A DNA stretch of 64,000 nt from Spirosoma sp. KCTC 42546 (GCF_006965485.1 NZ_CP041360.1:3948501-4012500); one strand, 5' to 3'. Shown: positions 1 through 9,340, numbered from the stretch's first letter. The notes: generated by a model not told the origin, from the sequence alone. Program-made: numbers and translations.

Positions 1-810
1 AAAATAGGAGGCTTTATAGTTATTGAGGATCTGCTCAAACGACTCGGCTTCAACCCAGGAATAGGTATAGGGCCGATTTTTTAGATGCAAAAACTGGAAG
101 CCCACTTCGCGGGCCAGAATGAATATTCGCTGTTCGACCGATAGCCCGACATTCATGTGTAAGGTATGCTGTTCAGGCCGATACACTGATCGCAGCGAAA
201 CCAATTCCGGATGAGTAAGGGTATCGAACTGTTCAATTCGAACATCATAACGGGTTTTGAGCAGATTAACCAACAGAGCTTCTTCAACGGGTCGGTCAGA
301 TGGGGCAAACTCGCTCAGAAATTGGTCGGCCTCTGCTTCGATCTCCGGGAAATAATTGTCGTGCATTTCCTGATACGACCGAAGCATGGTCAGGTACAGT
401 CGCTCAACGCTCATGTTATAGCTTAACGCAATATCCATAAACGTGCGAATCATGGCACTGACTTTGGCGGGTGCTTCGGCTAGTAGTTCGAGCAGGTCGG
501 AGGGATCAATGCCAAAGAGTTCGAGGGGAATCTCAGTGAGGAATTTTGAGCGAAGCAGATCCGAAATCGGCTCTAACTTTTTACTCAATTTCAACGAAAC
601 AAGCGAGTCATAATCGACTTGCATTGCATTCGCTAAGGCTGAAATCTTATCTGCCTTGGGGTATTTACGACCTTTTTCAATTTCAGTCACATACGAAATT
701 GATAAGCCTGATTTTTGCGCCAGTTCACTGACAGACAGGCCCTTGTCTAGTCTTAATTGGCGTAGCTTTAGGCCAAATAACAGGCGTATATGATCGGCAG
801 GTAAGTTCAA
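1..810 (-). CDS. XRE-family regulator with degenerate IrrE-like domain (partial, 3' end outside window)
   Basis: Reading the minus strand from a TTG at 810 gives an open frame to the window edge (about 270 residues, no stop). Residues about 8-62 form an XRE helix-turn-helix (LRLDKGLSVSELAQKSGLS, then SYVTEIEKGRKYPKADK). The part after residue 170 resembles the IrrE/ImmA-like region of HipB/DUF2083-type regulators, but the expected HExxH zinc motif reads AREVGFQF, so it is probably a sensor and not a protease. No ATG lies between the upstream in-frame stop (835-837) and the HTH, so TTG at 810 is the best start. It lies 14 bp after the menC stop and is probably cotranscribed with it. The ligand is unknown. 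Confidence 0.8.
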   Translation of the reverse strand, partial: MNLPADHIRLLFGLKLRQLRLDKGLSVSELAQKSGLSISYVTEIEKGRKYPKADKISALANAMQVDYDSLVSLKLSKKLEPISDLLRSKFLTEIPLELFGIDPSDLLELLAEAPAKVSAMIRTFMDIALSYNMSVERLYLTMLRSYQEMHDNYFPEIEAEADQFLSEFAPSDRPVEEALLVNLLKTRYDVRIEQFDTLTHPELVSLRSVYRPEQHTLHMNVGLSVEQRIFILAREVGFQFLHLKNRPYTYSWVEAESFEQILNNYKASYF

Positions 811-824
811 CGGATTGAAGTAGG

Positions 825-1937
825 TTAAGAAAGTTCAGCGCCAGACTGATCAACCGTAAGCGGGTCGAAGTTCCAGGGCTTGGTCGAATCATAATGCAGA
901 AATCCGTTCGAGGTAAACAGCGGGCTATCGACATTGTTATAGTACAACTGACCTGTGCCTAACCCTTGTGGCAGTAAATGCTTGAATTGGGCTGTGTATT
1001 GAGCAATGGCATTCAGTCCAATGTTCGACTCGAGTGCTGAGGTAATCCACCAGCCAATATTCAATCGTCCAGCCAGTTCAATCCACTCATCACAGTGGCG
1101 TAATCCACCCAGTAACGTTGGTTTCAGGATAATAAACTGCGGCTGGATTTTTTTCAACAACCTGAATTTATGGACGTACTCCATCTGGCCAATGAGTTCC
1201 TCATCCAGCGCTATGGGTATGGGTGTGTGGCGGCAAAGATCGGCCAGTAGATCGGGCTGGCCCGCACGGATAGGTTGCTCAATCGAATGCAAATCGTAAG
1301 TTGCCAGCCGTTCGAGCTTGACTAATGCTTCATCAGGTTTAAAGGCACCATTCGCATCGACCCGAAGCGTAATCTGGTCGGACGTAAAGCGATCCCGAAT
1401 CATGGCCAGCAAGTCACATTCCTGCTCAAAGTCGAGTGCGCCAATTTTTAATTTTAGAGTTGTATAACCTGCCTGCAATTTCTCCTCGATTTGCTGGCGC
1501 ATAAAAGCCGGACTACCCATCCAGACCAGTCCATTGATGGGTAACGCCCGTTGGCCCGTCGTAAAATCAGAGGCCCGGATAATACGCTGACCACCAGCCA
1601 GAAAATCAAGCATGGCCGTCTCAAAGCCGAATAATATGCTTGGAAACTGTGGGCTGATCACCTGGTTGAGTACTATCGGAATATTCCAGCTAAATAATTG
1701 AAGATCTAATTCGTTGAATTCCAGGCAGTATTGCTGAAGTCGTTCATCAAAGTCAGGCCGATCGTCATAGCTTAGTCCCACCAAAGGACCACATTCACCG
1801 TAGCCGACAATGGATGGATTCTCGTCGTCGAAGAGCCGGATAATGTAGGATTTTTTTTTCGTAAGGGTTCCGCGCGACGTACCCGCTTCGAAGCGAAAAT
1901 GCAACGTATATGGTAGGAAGTCGGCTTTTAAACTCAT
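825..1937 (-). CDS. menC: o-succinylbenzoate synthase (enolase superfamily)
   Basis: This 370-residue member of the muconate-lactonizing subgroup of the enolase superfamily most likely dehydrates SHCHC to o-succinylbenzoate in menaquinone synthesis. The acid/base pair is visible as K162-x-K164 (TTLKLKIG). Metal ligands are D194 (LRVDANGAF), E220 (SIEQP) and D245 (ALDEE), and the second catalytic lysine is K272 (ILKPTLLGG). Length fits MenC. No other men genes are in the window. Dipeptide epimerases share this fold, so the exact substrate is inferred. Start ATG at 1937 faces lpxK across an 83-bp divergent spacer. Confidence 0.85.
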   Translation of the reverse strand: MSLKADFLPYTLHFRFEAGTSRGTLTKKKSYIIRLFDDENPSIVGYGECGPLVGLSYDDRPDFDERLQQYCLEFNELDLQLFSWNIPIVLNQVISPQFPSILFGFETAMLDFLAGGQRIIRASDFTTGQRALPINGLVWMGSPAFMRQQIEEKLQAGYTTLKLKIGALDFEQECDLLAMIRDRFTSDQITLRVDANGAFKPDEALVKLERLATYDLHSIEQPIRAGQPDLLADLCRHTPIPIALDEELIGQMEYVHKFRLLKKIQPQFIILKPTLLGGLRHCDEWIELAGRLNIGWWITSALESNIGLNAIAQYTAQFKHLLPQGLGTGQLYYNNVDSPLFTSNGFLHYDSTKPWNFDPLTVDQSGAELS

Positions 1938-1978
1938 TGTAAGGATGGCGAGGACGGGAAATCCCAGTCCTAAAAGTA

Positions 1979-1986
1979 CTACTTTT
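1979..1986 (+). promoter_or_regulatory. TAnnTTTG -7 box upstream of lpxK
   Basis: TACTTTTG fits the Bacteroidota -7 consensus TAnnTTTG and lies 34 bp before the preferred lpxK ATG. No clear -33 TTTG is seen at the usual distance. Confidence 0.4.
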
Positions 1987-2020
1987 GGCTGCTCAACCGG
2001 GCAATATTACGAAAATATTA

Positions 2021-3085
2021 ATGAAACGTTTGGTAGTTAAATGGCTACTCTTGCCACTCAGTGGACTCTATGGACTAGTTGTTGATATTCGTAATTGGCT
2101 CTTTGATAGTCACTTATTGAAATCATATCGACCTTCTGTCTACTCCATTAGCGTTGGTAATTTGACCGTAGGGGGCACAGGAAAAACACCTATGATCGAA
2201 TTTTTGATTAAACGGTATGTCTTTTCCGCTGTAAACGGAATGGGAGAGACGGCTACCTTGAGTCGAGGGTATGGCCGAAAAACCAACGGGTTTCGGATCG
2301 CAACAGGTACCGATTCGGCCGAAACAATTGGCGACGAACCACTTCAACTTTACCGGAAGTTTGGCACTCAGGTGCGGGTTTGTGTGGGTGAACGACGGGT
2401 CGATGCCATTCTGTCACTTCTGAGGCTTCATCCCGAAACAAAACGTATCCTGCTCGACGATGCCTTCCAGCACCGGGCCGTTCGGCCGCATTTGAGCATT
2501 CTGTTGATGGATTACAACCGACCCTTTTACGATGACTATGCTTTTCCTGCCGGACGACTACGTGAGCGACGGAAAGGAGCTCGTCGGGCCGATGTTGTGG
2601 TTGTTACAAAATGCCCAATGAATTTGTGGGCAACAGAGCAGGAACGAATTGCCAGACGGATTCGACGCTATACTTCCCCGGGAGTTCCTATCTTTTTTGC
2701 CGGACTGAGCTATAGTTCACCCATGACATTGGCAACCCATCAAGTGGCTACAGATCTTAATCCAGTTGTGCTGGTATCGGGGCTGGCCAATGCTGACCCA
2801 CTTGAACAGTATGTTCGGCAAACATTTGGCCTACGTAGCCATTACCGATTTGCCGATCATTATGCCTATACAAGGGCCGATCTTGACGTACTTTTGGCGG
2901 ATTTGCCGGCTGAAACAGTCCTGCTGACCACCGAAAAAGACTGGGTGAAACTTGATGCCCTGCTCAGCCCGGAAGAACGGTCCACCCTGCCGCTCTTTTA
3001 TCTGCCAGTTGCTGTTCAGTTTCTCGCTGGGCAAGAAACAGAGTTTACTCAATTTCTGGACGCAAACGCCCTTAAAAATCGTTAA
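2021..3085 (+). CDS. lpxK: Tetraacyldisaccharide 4'-kinase
   Basis: LpxK phosphorylates the 4' position of the tetraacyl-disaccharide precursor to make lipid IVA, at the cytoplasmic face of the inner membrane. The 354-residue protein has an N-terminal hydrophobic segment (KWLLLPLSGLYGLVVDI), a Walker A loop GGTGKT at 51-56 in the family context VGNLTVGGTGKTP, and the usual DDAFQHR segment. The frame is open from a TTG at 1985, but ATG at 2021 gives the family N-terminus (MKRLVVKWLL) and lies after a TAnnTTTG box, so it is preferred. It is divergent from menC and is followed at 62 bp by a porin. Other lipid A genes are absent. Confidence 0.93.
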   Translation: MKRLVVKWLLLPLSGLYGLVVDIRNWLFDSHLLKSYRPSVYSISVGNLTVGGTGKTPMIEFLIKRYVFSAVNGMGETATLSRGYGRKTNGFRIATGTDSAETIGDEPLQLYRKFGTQVRVCVGERRVDAILSLLRLHPETKRILLDDAFQHRAVRPHLSILLMDYNRPFYDDYAFPAGRLRERRKGARRADVVVVTKCPMNLWATEQERIARRIRRYTSPGVPIFFAGLSYSSPMTLATHQVATDLNPVVLVSGLANADPLEQYVRQTFGLRSHYRFADHYAYTRADLDVLLADLPAETVLLTTEKDWVKLDALLSPEERSTLPLFYLPVAVQFLAGQETEFTQFLDANALKNR

Positions 3086-3134
3086 ATACTGATCGTGTGT
3101 TCAGGCAAATTTTCGGCTGTCCCGCGTTTTGACG

Positions 3135-3142
3135 TACTTTTG
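3135..3142 (+). promoter_or_regulatory. TAnnTTTG -7 box directly before the porin start
   Basis: TACTTTTG ends only 5 bp before the ATG at 3148. If functional, transcription would begin about at the start codon (leaderless mRNA). The -33 element is weak. Confidence 0.35.
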
Positions 3143-3147
3143 ACCTA

Positions 3148-5169
3148 ATGAATCGGAGTCTTCTAGTTTTATTTTTAATGCTGGGCCTGGTGCTCAGAAG
3201 TTTGGCGCAAACGGGCCAAATGCCGGGTGGGTTTCCTGGAAGTTTTGGTGGACGACAGACAATGCCTGCTTCCACGACAGGGAATAAAGGGACAGGGATC
3301 ATTGATGACTCTACGAAAGTTATCTATGGCCCAAAATCAACACGCTTCGTACTGGAGGATGATATTTTAAATAATCGTCAGAAACTGTACACCTTAGATA
3401 CTACTATGGACGAGGTGCATCGGTTTACTTATGTGCAGCGAAGCCAGAATTTATACCAGGATTTGGGTACCCTGGGCACGCCCATACGCCCTGTATTTTT
3501 ACAGGTTCCCCAACAATTAGGTGCCCAATCGGGCTACTACGTATTTAATCCCTACGCCTACCAGACAAAGGACGTCAAGTACTTCAATACAAAATCGCCC
3601 TACACCGATATGTACATTGCCCTGGGCGGAAACAGCCAGAATATTCTGCGCTTCGATATGTCGCAGAATATTAATCCCCGATGGAATGTAGGCTTTGATG
3701 TACAGCGATTTACATCGCAGAAACTATTTGGCACCAGCGGAACAAACGACTCCTACAAACTCCTAGCTCAGAATTGGGGACTATTATTACATACAAACTA
3801 TCGTTCGAAAAACGACAAATACACTCTGCTGGCTCATTTTAACAACATGAACCACAGTCTCGATGAACAGGGTGGTGTACTGCCAGGACTGGAGGCTGAT
3901 GGAACTACACCTATCATTTATAATTATACGGGAGATTCACGCTTACGAAGTGGCAGCTCAACGGTGCAGGGACCACATGGCTGGGAAATCCGGAATGACT
4001 GGCACGTTTATCACCAATATGTACTGGATAAAGGCTTTCAACTGTACCATCGGTTTGATTACCAGACCCATAAGAATTTTTATCAGGATGATACCCTCCG
4101 TCTAAATCAGTCGGTTACGCCAATTGATGGCTCGGCAGCTATTCGTTTTTACCCCACTATTTTGGGCGATACGTCGCGCATTTTTCAATTAACCCGATAC
4201 CGATTATTGGAGAATCAGTTTGGTATAAAAGGGAATGCTCAATACAAAGGCTCTTCGTTTAACTACCGCGCCTATCTCCGCATTCGGAGTTATAACCAAA
4301 CTACTCATTATAACGAGTCGCGTACATCGTTTAATGATTATTCAACTTCCCGGCTCGAAACGTTTGTGGGAGGATGGCTTGGTTATTATTTCCCGGATAG
4401 TTTATCACGCCTGACGGCTGAAGCTGAATTTGGCACGAATACCAAGGGAAACCTCCTATATCGACTCAAGGGAGAGCTTGAGAGTAAATTTCTAACGGCT
4501 GGTTATTCGTCAATCTCCACAAATCCCACGTTGATGCAGGAGCGGTATCAGAGCATGGTTTTTTTCTGGCGGAACGATTTCAGATTGCCAATTTTTAACC
4601 ATGCCTATGGCAAGCTGAACCTTCATTACAGACAGCTTCGAATTGAACCGAGTCTAGATTACTACCTGTTATCGAATTATATTTACTTTGACGACAAAGC
4701 CACACCTCAGCAGGTCGATGGCTCGTTCAGTGTGCTTCGAACCGGACTAGGCTATCATTTTCAACTAGGTAAATTTCTGGTATCTGGACAGGGGTATTAT
4801 ACGGTTCAATCAAGGTCGGATGTGCTCCGGATACCGCCATTTTTTATGAATACCCGTATCCAGTATGAATTTCTATATGCCAAAGTCCTGTATATTCAAA
4901 CCGGCATTGATTTACATTATAAGTCGTCTTATTTTGCCGATGCCTATATGCCGGTCACGCAGCAGTTTTATCTTCAGAACACGGAGAAGGTTGAAGGGGC
5001 CATACTGGCCGATCTATATGCCAATCTGCGCATCAACCGAACGAGATTGTTTGTAAAGCTTACCCATGCCAATCAGGGCTTGCCACAGGCGGGCTATTTT
5101 GTATCGCCTGGTTTCCTGCAAATGCGCCGGGGTTTCTCGTTTGGCGTCGACTGGTACTTGTTCGACTAG
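3148..5169 (+). CDS. Putative outer-membrane porin (Bacteroidetes putative porin family)
   Basis: A 673-residue exported protein with a signal peptide (LLVLFLMLGLVLRSLAQ, cleavage near 20). A short Gly/Pro/Met-rich linker follows, then a long body of alternating aromatic and polar residues typical of an outer-membrane beta barrel (for example YGKLNLHYRQLRI, FLVSGQGYYTVQ). The end GFSFGVDWYLFD has the terminal aromatic pattern used for barrel assembly. It matches the Bacteroidetes putative porin family (PF14121-like) in length and style. The pore substrate is unknown. The gene stands alone, and the 209 bp downstream to the GMC gene hold nothing I recognise. Confidence 0.8.
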   Translation: MNRSLLVLFLMLGLVLRSLAQTGQMPGGFPGSFGGRQTMPASTTGNKGTGIIDDSTKVIYGPKSTRFVLEDDILNNRQKLYTLDTTMDEVHRFTYVQRSQNLYQDLGTLGTPIRPVFLQVPQQLGAQSGYYVFNPYAYQTKDVKYFNTKSPYTDMYIALGGNSQNILRFDMSQNINPRWNVGFDVQRFTSQKLFGTSGTNDSYKLLAQNWGLLLHTNYRSKNDKYTLLAHFNNMNHSLDEQGGVLPGLEADGTTPIIYNYTGDSRLRSGSSTVQGPHGWEIRNDWHVYHQYVLDKGFQLYHRFDYQTHKNFYQDDTLRLNQSVTPIDGSAAIRFYPTILGDTSRIFQLTRYRLLENQFGIKGNAQYKGSSFNYRAYLRIRSYNQTTHYNESRTSFNDYSTSRLETFVGGWLGYYFPDSLSRLTAEAEFGTNTKGNLLYRLKGELESKFLTAGYSSISTNPTLMQERYQSMVFFWRNDFRLPIFNHAYGKLNLHYRQLRIEPSLDYYLLSNYIYFDDKATPQQVDGSFSVLRTGLGYHFQLGKFLVSGQGYYTVQSRSDVLRIPPFFMNTRIQYEFLYAKVLYIQTGIDLHYKSSYFADAYMPVTQQFYLQNTEKVEGAILADLYANLRINRTRLFVKLTHANQGLPQAGYFVSPGFLQMRRGFSFGVDWYLFD

Positions 5170-5378
5170 GACTACATAGCGATTTGGGGTCTTCTGACAG
5201 ATGGCTGATACGTGCATAGACGACGTTGCTACCTAAAAACAATCTAAATTGGACGGGTACTAGTCCGAAATATCGGGTTCTTCGTACTACTTTAGGGTAA
5301 TTTTAATCTCCAGTTGCTTTTATTAGCATAATCAGGTTACTTGTCTCAGCAAAACCAATAATTCTTTATAAATTCTGC

Positions 5379-7127
5379 ATGGATCCATTTCAGATTCAAA
5401 AAGCACCCACCCAATTTGATGTAGTCATCGTTGGCTCAGGGGCTGGGGGTGGCATGGCGGCTTATACGCTGGCGAAAGCTGGTGCGAAAGTCGCGTTGTT
5501 AGAAGCGGGTGGTTATTTTGACCCGGCTGATCCCAAATACATTACCCAATTGAAATGGCCTTGGGAGTCACCCCGGCGTGGCGCGAGTACAACGCGTGCG
5601 TTCGGTGATTTTGACGCTGCCTGGGGTGGTTGGGATATTGAAGGTGAGCCGTACTCTGCCAAACAGGGTACCGAATTCTATTGGTTCCGGTCCCGGATGC
5701 TGGGCGGACGAACCAACCACTGGGGTCGTATTTCTATGCGCTTCGGCCCGGATGATTTCCGCCGTCGTTCACTTACCGGAATAGGCGATGACTGGCCAAT
5801 CACGTACGACGATCTGAAGCCATTTTACGATCGGGTTGACAAGATGATTGGGGTATTTGGTTCGATAGAGACCGATTTTCCAAATGAACCGAACGGCCAC
5901 TTCCTGCCACCGCCTAAACCCCGCCTGCATGAACTGATGCTTCGGAAAGGGGCGAAGAGTATTGGGGTTCCGGTTATTCCATCGCGCTTGAGCATCCTGA
6001 CCAAACCCATCAATAAAGACCGTGGCTCTTGCTTCTATTGTAGCCAGTGCGGACGTGCCTGTCAGGCGTATGCCGACTTCTCGTCGTCGTCGGTACTTTG
6101 TATTCCTGCGGTTAAAACCGGTAACGTAACCCTTATCAACGGAGCTATGGCCCGTGAAGTGTTGACCGACCCCAAAACGGGTCTGGCAACAGGCGTAAGT
6201 TATGTGGATACCCGTACGCTTGAGGAGGTTACGATTAAGGCGAAGTCGGTTATCCTGAGTGCCAGTACCTGCGAAACAGCCCGGCTTTTACTGAACTCTA
6301 AATCATCCCGTTTCCCGACTGGACTGGCCAATAGCAGTGGCGTAATCGGCAAATACCTGAATGACTCGACCGGCGCTAGTCGTTCTGGGTTTGTTCCGGC
6401 TCTGATGGATCGTAAACGCTATAATGAAGATGGCGTAGGTGGTATGCACGTATTTACGCCCTGGTGGCTTGATAACAAGAAACTGGATTTCCCGCGCGGC
6501 TATCACATCGAGTACGGTGGTGGCATGGGTATGCCTGGCTACGGCTTTGGTGGTGGCATTGAGAACATGAACGGCCGGTTCCCCGGTCGGGATGGTAAGA
6601 TGAAGACTGGCGGTGGCTATGGCGCAGGTCTGAAAGATGATTACCGTCGGTTCTATGGGGCTTATATTGGTATGGCTGGTCGTGGAGAACCGATTCCGCT
6701 CGAAAGCAACTACTGTGAAATTGACCCGAACAGCGTGGATAAGTACGGTATTCCAACCCTGCGTTTCCATTACAAATGGTCGGAGAATGAGATAAAGCAG
6801 GCCAAACACATGCAGGATACCTTCGAAGAAATCATTCATTCGATGGGGGGTGTTCCGTTGGGTAATAAACCAGGTCCTGAGAATAATTACGGTCTGGAAG
6901 CGCCTGGAAAAATCATTCACGAAGTCGGTACGGTTCGGATGGGTAACGACCCACAAAAATCGGCGCTGAACAAATGGCAGCAGGCTCACGATGTGAAAAA
7001 CCTGTTTGTCGTTGATGCGGCTCCGTTCGTCTCGCAGGGCGACAAAAACGTAACCTGGACAATTCTGGCCAGCTCCATGCGTACCAGTGAGTATCTGATC
7101 GATGAAGTCAAAAAGAAAAATATATAA
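5379..7127 (+). CDS. GMC-family FAD-dependent oxidoreductase (large subunit, sugar/alcohol dehydrogenase type)
   Basis: 582 residues. The N-terminal FAD-binding motif GSGAGG is at 19-24 with the ADP-ribose acidic end LLEAGG near 41-46. The GMC C-terminal domain carries HEVGTVRMG and VVDAAPF-x7-NVTW. A cysteine set C218-x2-C221-x2-C224-x3-C228 could bind an Fe-S cluster, as known for FAD-dependent glucose and fructose dehydrogenases of this type. It has no signal peptide. Its likely partner, a gluconate 2-dehydrogenase subunit-3 protein with a Tat-like signal, starts at 7623, so export by hitchhiking is inferred. The pair is unusually interrupted by an S23-like gene. Substrate unknown. Confidence 0.88.
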   Translation: MDPFQIQKAPTQFDVVIVGSGAGGGMAAYTLAKAGAKVALLEAGGYFDPADPKYITQLKWPWESPRRGASTTRAFGDFDAAWGGWDIEGEPYSAKQGTEFYWFRSRMLGGRTNHWGRISMRFGPDDFRRRSLTGIGDDWPITYDDLKPFYDRVDKMIGVFGSIETDFPNEPNGHFLPPPKPRLHELMLRKGAKSIGVPVIPSRLSILTKPINKDRGSCFYCSQCGRACQAYADFSSSSVLCIPAVKTGNVTLINGAMAREVLTDPKTGLATGVSYVDTRTLEEVTIKAKSVILSASTCETARLLLNSKSSRFPTGLANSSGVIGKYLNDSTGASRSGFVPALMDRKRYNEDGVGGMHVFTPWWLDNKKLDFPRGYHIEYGGGMGMPGYGFGGGIENMNGRFPGRDGKMKTGGGYGAGLKDDYRRFYGAYIGMAGRGEPIPLESNYCEIDPNSVDKYGIPTLRFHYKWSENEIKQAKHMQDTFEEIIHSMGGVPLGNKPGPENNYGLEAPGKIIHEVGTVRMGNDPQKSALNKWQQAHDVKNLFVVDAAPFVSQGDKNVTWTILASSMRTSEYLIDEVKKKNI

Positions 7128-7130
7128 ATC

Positions 7131-7612
7131 AGTTTGAAGTTTGTAGTTCGAGGTCTGACGTTATAAGTACATGGCAACTTTACAGCGTTTTGAAGAATTG
7201 AAGGCTTGGCAAAAAGCTCGTTTGGTCTCAAAAGAAGTATACCTAATTACTTCGCAAGGACCATTTGCCAAAGATTTTGATCTTAAGGGCCAGATACGTC
7301 GTGCTAGTGGGTCAGCCATGGATAATATAGCAGAAGGTTTTGAGCGTGGAGGAAAAGGTGAGTTTATTCAGTTTCTGGGTATGGCTAAGGGATCTGCTGG
7401 AGAAGTAAGATCACAACTGTATCGGGCATTGGATCAATCATATATTACCCAGACCACGTTCGACAGTCTGTATGCTCAGGCCGAAGAAGTTAGTCGAATG
7501 ATAACAAATTTGATTGCGTATTTGAACCGTTCCACTTACAAGGGGAATAAGTACATCGTTTCTGAAGATTTACCGGACTATAACCTCGAACTACAAACTA
7601 CAAACCTCAAAC
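7131..7612 (+). mobile_element. Candidate S23-like stem-loop insertion: ORF enclosed by inverted repeats
   Basis: The left arm (7131-7154) is made of 7-bp words of the type GTTTGNA. The right arm (7583-7612) contains its complement, with 17 consecutive matching bases (acctcgaactacaaact) and further imperfect matches. The arms enclose the four-helix-bundle ORF at 7171-7626, whose last codons lie in the right arm. The insert separates two genes that are normally adjacent. No transposase and no clear target duplication is seen. Confidence 0.55.
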
Positions 7613-7626
7613 CCGAAGGTTTATGA
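7171..7626 (+). CDS. Four-helix-bundle protein, S23 ribosomal/intervening-sequence protein family
   Basis: A 151-residue protein whose first 120 residues match the S23/IVP four-helix-bundle family: [11 protein letters not shown] at the start, [19 protein letters not shown] in the middle and [19 protein letters not shown] after it. In Leptospira and Coxiella such genes lie in intervening sequences of 23S rRNA; a related fold is the avd protein of diversity-generating retroelements. The function here is unknown. The tail [14 protein letters not shown] is encoded by the right inverted-repeat arm and looks acquired. The TGA overlaps the ATG of the next gene by 4 bp, so translation of the small dehydrogenase subunit may now be coupled to this ORF. 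Confidence 0.88.
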   Translation: MATLQRFEELKAWQKARLVSKEVYLITSQGPFAKDFDLKGQIRRASGSAMDNIAEGFERGGKGEFIQFLGMAKGSAGEVRSQLYRALDQSYITQTTFDSLYAQAEEVSRMITNLIAYLNRSTYKGNKYIVSEDLPDYNLELQTTNLKPEGL

Positions 7627-8264
7627 AACGCAGAGATTCCTTAAAAACGCTATCGCTCGCCAGCTTTGGTTTAGCTGTTAATCCTGTCGAAGCCAACGTT
7701 CCTGAGCCACCAGACCCGAAACCCCTGAAAATTCCGGGTGGACGGCAGAAGCATGAAGCTGAGCGTGATGCCAAGCTTCATGCCGAGAAATTCTTTACCC
7801 CCCACGAACTACAAACCGTTACCGTTCTGTGCGATATCATCATTCCTGCCGATGAGCGGTCGGGGAGTGCCTCGCAGGCGGGTGTTCCGGCTTTCATCGA
7901 GTTTATGATGAAAGACCAGCCCCGCAACCAGACGCCTATGCGGGGTGGTATTAAATGGCTGGATAACACCTGCGTGAAACGCTATGGCAAGCAGTTTGTG
8001 CTATGCACCAAAGCGCAGCAGATCGACATGGTGGATCAGATTGCCTACCCGAGCAAAGCCACTCCCGACATGACGCAGGGCGCTTCGTTCTTCTCGATGA
8101 TGCGTAACATGACCGCTTCTGGTTTTTATACCAGTCAGATCGGTATCAAAGATCTGGGTTATGTAGGAAACGTACCCAATCAGTGGAACGGTGTGCCAGA
8201 CGATGTCCTGAAGCAATATGGTCTTGCGTATGAACAACGTGAGATTGATGCCTGGAAGGAATAA
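7623..8264 (+). CDS. Gluconate 2-dehydrogenase subunit 3 family protein
   Basis: A 213-residue protein with a twin-arginine-like N-terminus ([18 protein letters not shown]) and the subunit-3 fold signature around HELQTVTVLCDIIIPADERSGSA (residues about 60-82). This family forms the small subunit of membrane-associated FAD dehydrogenases and carries the export signal for the GMC large subunit. It therefore pairs with the gene at 5379. The ATG overlaps the S23-like stop. A strong terminator follows 11 bp after the stop and ends the operon. The substrate of the complex cannot be told from sequence. Confidence 0.85.
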   Translation: MKRRDSLKTLSLASFGLAVNPVEANVPEPPDPKPLKIPGGRQKHEAERDAKLHAEKFFTPHELQTVTVLCDIIIPADERSGSASQAGVPAFIEFMMKDQPRNQTPMRGGIKWLDNTCVKRYGKQFVLCTKAQQIDMVDQIAYPSKATPDMTQGASFFSMMRNMTASGFYTSQIGIKDLGYVGNVPNQWNGVPDDVLKQYGLAYEQREIDAWKE

Positions 8265-8274
8265 CAATTTACAA

Positions 8275-8315
8275 CAAAAAAAGGCCCTGAGAAACTCCTC
8301 AGGGCCTTTTTTTGT
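8275..8315. terminator. Rho-independent terminator, probably bidirectional
   Basis: GGCCCTGAG / CTCAGGGCC stem extended by A- and T-runs on both sides. It separates the GMC operon from the convergent DUF2442 gene. Confidence 0.9.
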
Positions 8316-8320
8316 GACAA

Positions 8321-8563
8321 TTAGAATCGTAAGAAACTTGCTACCGATAAATCTTCATCAAGAGCTTCCCAATGAATACCTTGCCCTCGGCCTATAAATC
8401 GCCAATTGTTGAGATCTACTTCGGAAGCGTCTCGTAAGCAGGGATACCAATCAATAGGTACACCAACCTCTCGACCATCCGTTAGGCGGACATATAGTTT
8501 ACTATCTTCAAACCACACATCGGTGGCGAAAACGGTTTCTGGATTTTTAGTTAAAGTAGCCAT
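8321..8563 (-). CDS. DUF2442 domain protein
   Basis: An 80-residue protein covering the whole DUF2442 domain: VWFEDSKLYVRLTDGREVGVP, then DWYPCLRDAS and a tail with NWRFIGRGQGIHWEALDEDL. DUF2442 genes often follow DUF4160 genes, and the pair has been suggested to act as a toxin-antitoxin-like module; this is not proven here. Its ATG lies inside the end of the DUF4160 frame (overlap 8547-8563), which supports cotranslation. The partner carries an early stop, so this copy may be an orphan. Confidence 0.85.
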   Translation of the reverse strand: MATLTKNPETVFATDVWFEDSKLYVRLTDGREVGVPIDWYPCLRDASEVDLNNWRFIGRGQGIHWEALDEDLSVASFLRF

Positions 8564-8780
8564 GCCAGGCTTGCAGGAGCGTTACTTGATATTCTACTAC
8601 TAATTTACGGATTTGATTTATTTCTTTCGCTGAAAAGCCATAAGAAGATTCCAATTCAACAGGTTCGAGCCAGAATTTGGCAACATCATCACCTTGCTCG
8701 ATGTGTATATGGGGTGGCTCATTACCTTCTTTACTGTAAAAGAAGAATCGAAATCAATCGATGCGGAGTACGGTAGGCAT
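8547..8780 (-). pseudogene. DUF4160 domain gene with nonsense codon 9
   Basis: The minus strand from ATG at 8780 reads MPTVLRID, then TGA at 8754-8756, and continues in the same frame as FRFFFYSKEGNEPPHIHIEQ through AKFWLEPVELESSYGFSA to LLQAWHGYFN and a stop at 8547-8549. The DUF4160 family normally has Gly or another residue at the stop position, so a single GGA-to-TGA change explains it. No ATG is available just after the stop, so the product is probably lost unless the stop is read through or the base is an error. Total frame 77 residues, overlapping DUF2442. Confidence 0.8.
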
Positions 8781-8847
8781 TAAGGTTTTTGTTGCAAATT
8801 AATATTTTTTTTAATTGCACTTTATTGTATTATTCGCTTACTTATTA

Positions 8848-9312
8848 CTATGCTAACCTAAGTTTCATGCCTTCGTTTGTTGCTATGAAACCCAGCGTTT
8901 CATAGAATTGAATAGCTCTGGGTCGTTTCTTATCCGTTATCAATTGGATCATATGGCAGCCTTTTTCTGTAGCCCGGTTAATGGCATAGCTAAAAAGCCG
9001 GGTTCCGAGCCCATTGCCGCGGTAGGCTGAATGCACGCGAACAGCTTCAATCTGCGCTCGCAATCCGCCCTGATGTGTGAGGTATTGGATAAACGATATA
9101 TGGAACGTGCCAACGATTTCGCCATTGATTTCAGCAACGGTTAACTCTTGATTAAAATCGTTTGAGATGCGGAAAAATGCCTTGGTATAGTTCTCTGAAA
9201 GAGGCAGTTCTATGTTTTCCCGCAAGGCACCCAAGGCATCGTCGGCGAGTAGTTTGATGATGGTGAGTAGATCGTTCTCGGTGGCTAAGCGAAAGGTAAG
9301 TTTTTGATCCAT
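8848..9312 (-). CDS. GNAT-family N-acetyltransferase
   Basis: 154 residues from ATG at 9312 (MDQKLTFRLATENDLLTI). The GNAT fold is clear: beta strands around LTVAEINGEIVGTFHI, the acetyl-CoA pyrophosphate loop VRVHSAYRGNGLGTRLF (Q/RxxGxG/A type) and the C-terminal LGFIATNEGMKL. The acceptor substrate is unknown. The frame extends upstream to 9390, but that part would encode an intergenic repeat word (9341-9374), so the later start is preferred. The gene is single and divergent from pyrG. Confidence 0.9.
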   Translation of the reverse strand: MDQKLTFRLATENDLLTIIKLLADDALGALRENIELPLSENYTKAFFRISNDFNQELTVAEINGEIVGTFHISFIQYLTHQGGLRAQIEAVRVHSAYRGNGLGTRLFSYAINRATEKGCHMIQLITDKKRPRAIQFYETLGFIATNEGMKLRLA

Positions 9313-9340
9313 AATCAGGAGGGGGGGCAGAGGTAAAACA

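Noticed and set aside
6303..6989. 228-codon frame on the minus strand inside the GMC oxidoreductase gene
   Set aside because: It is antisense to a well-supported gene, shows no domain and has the composition of a shadow frame.
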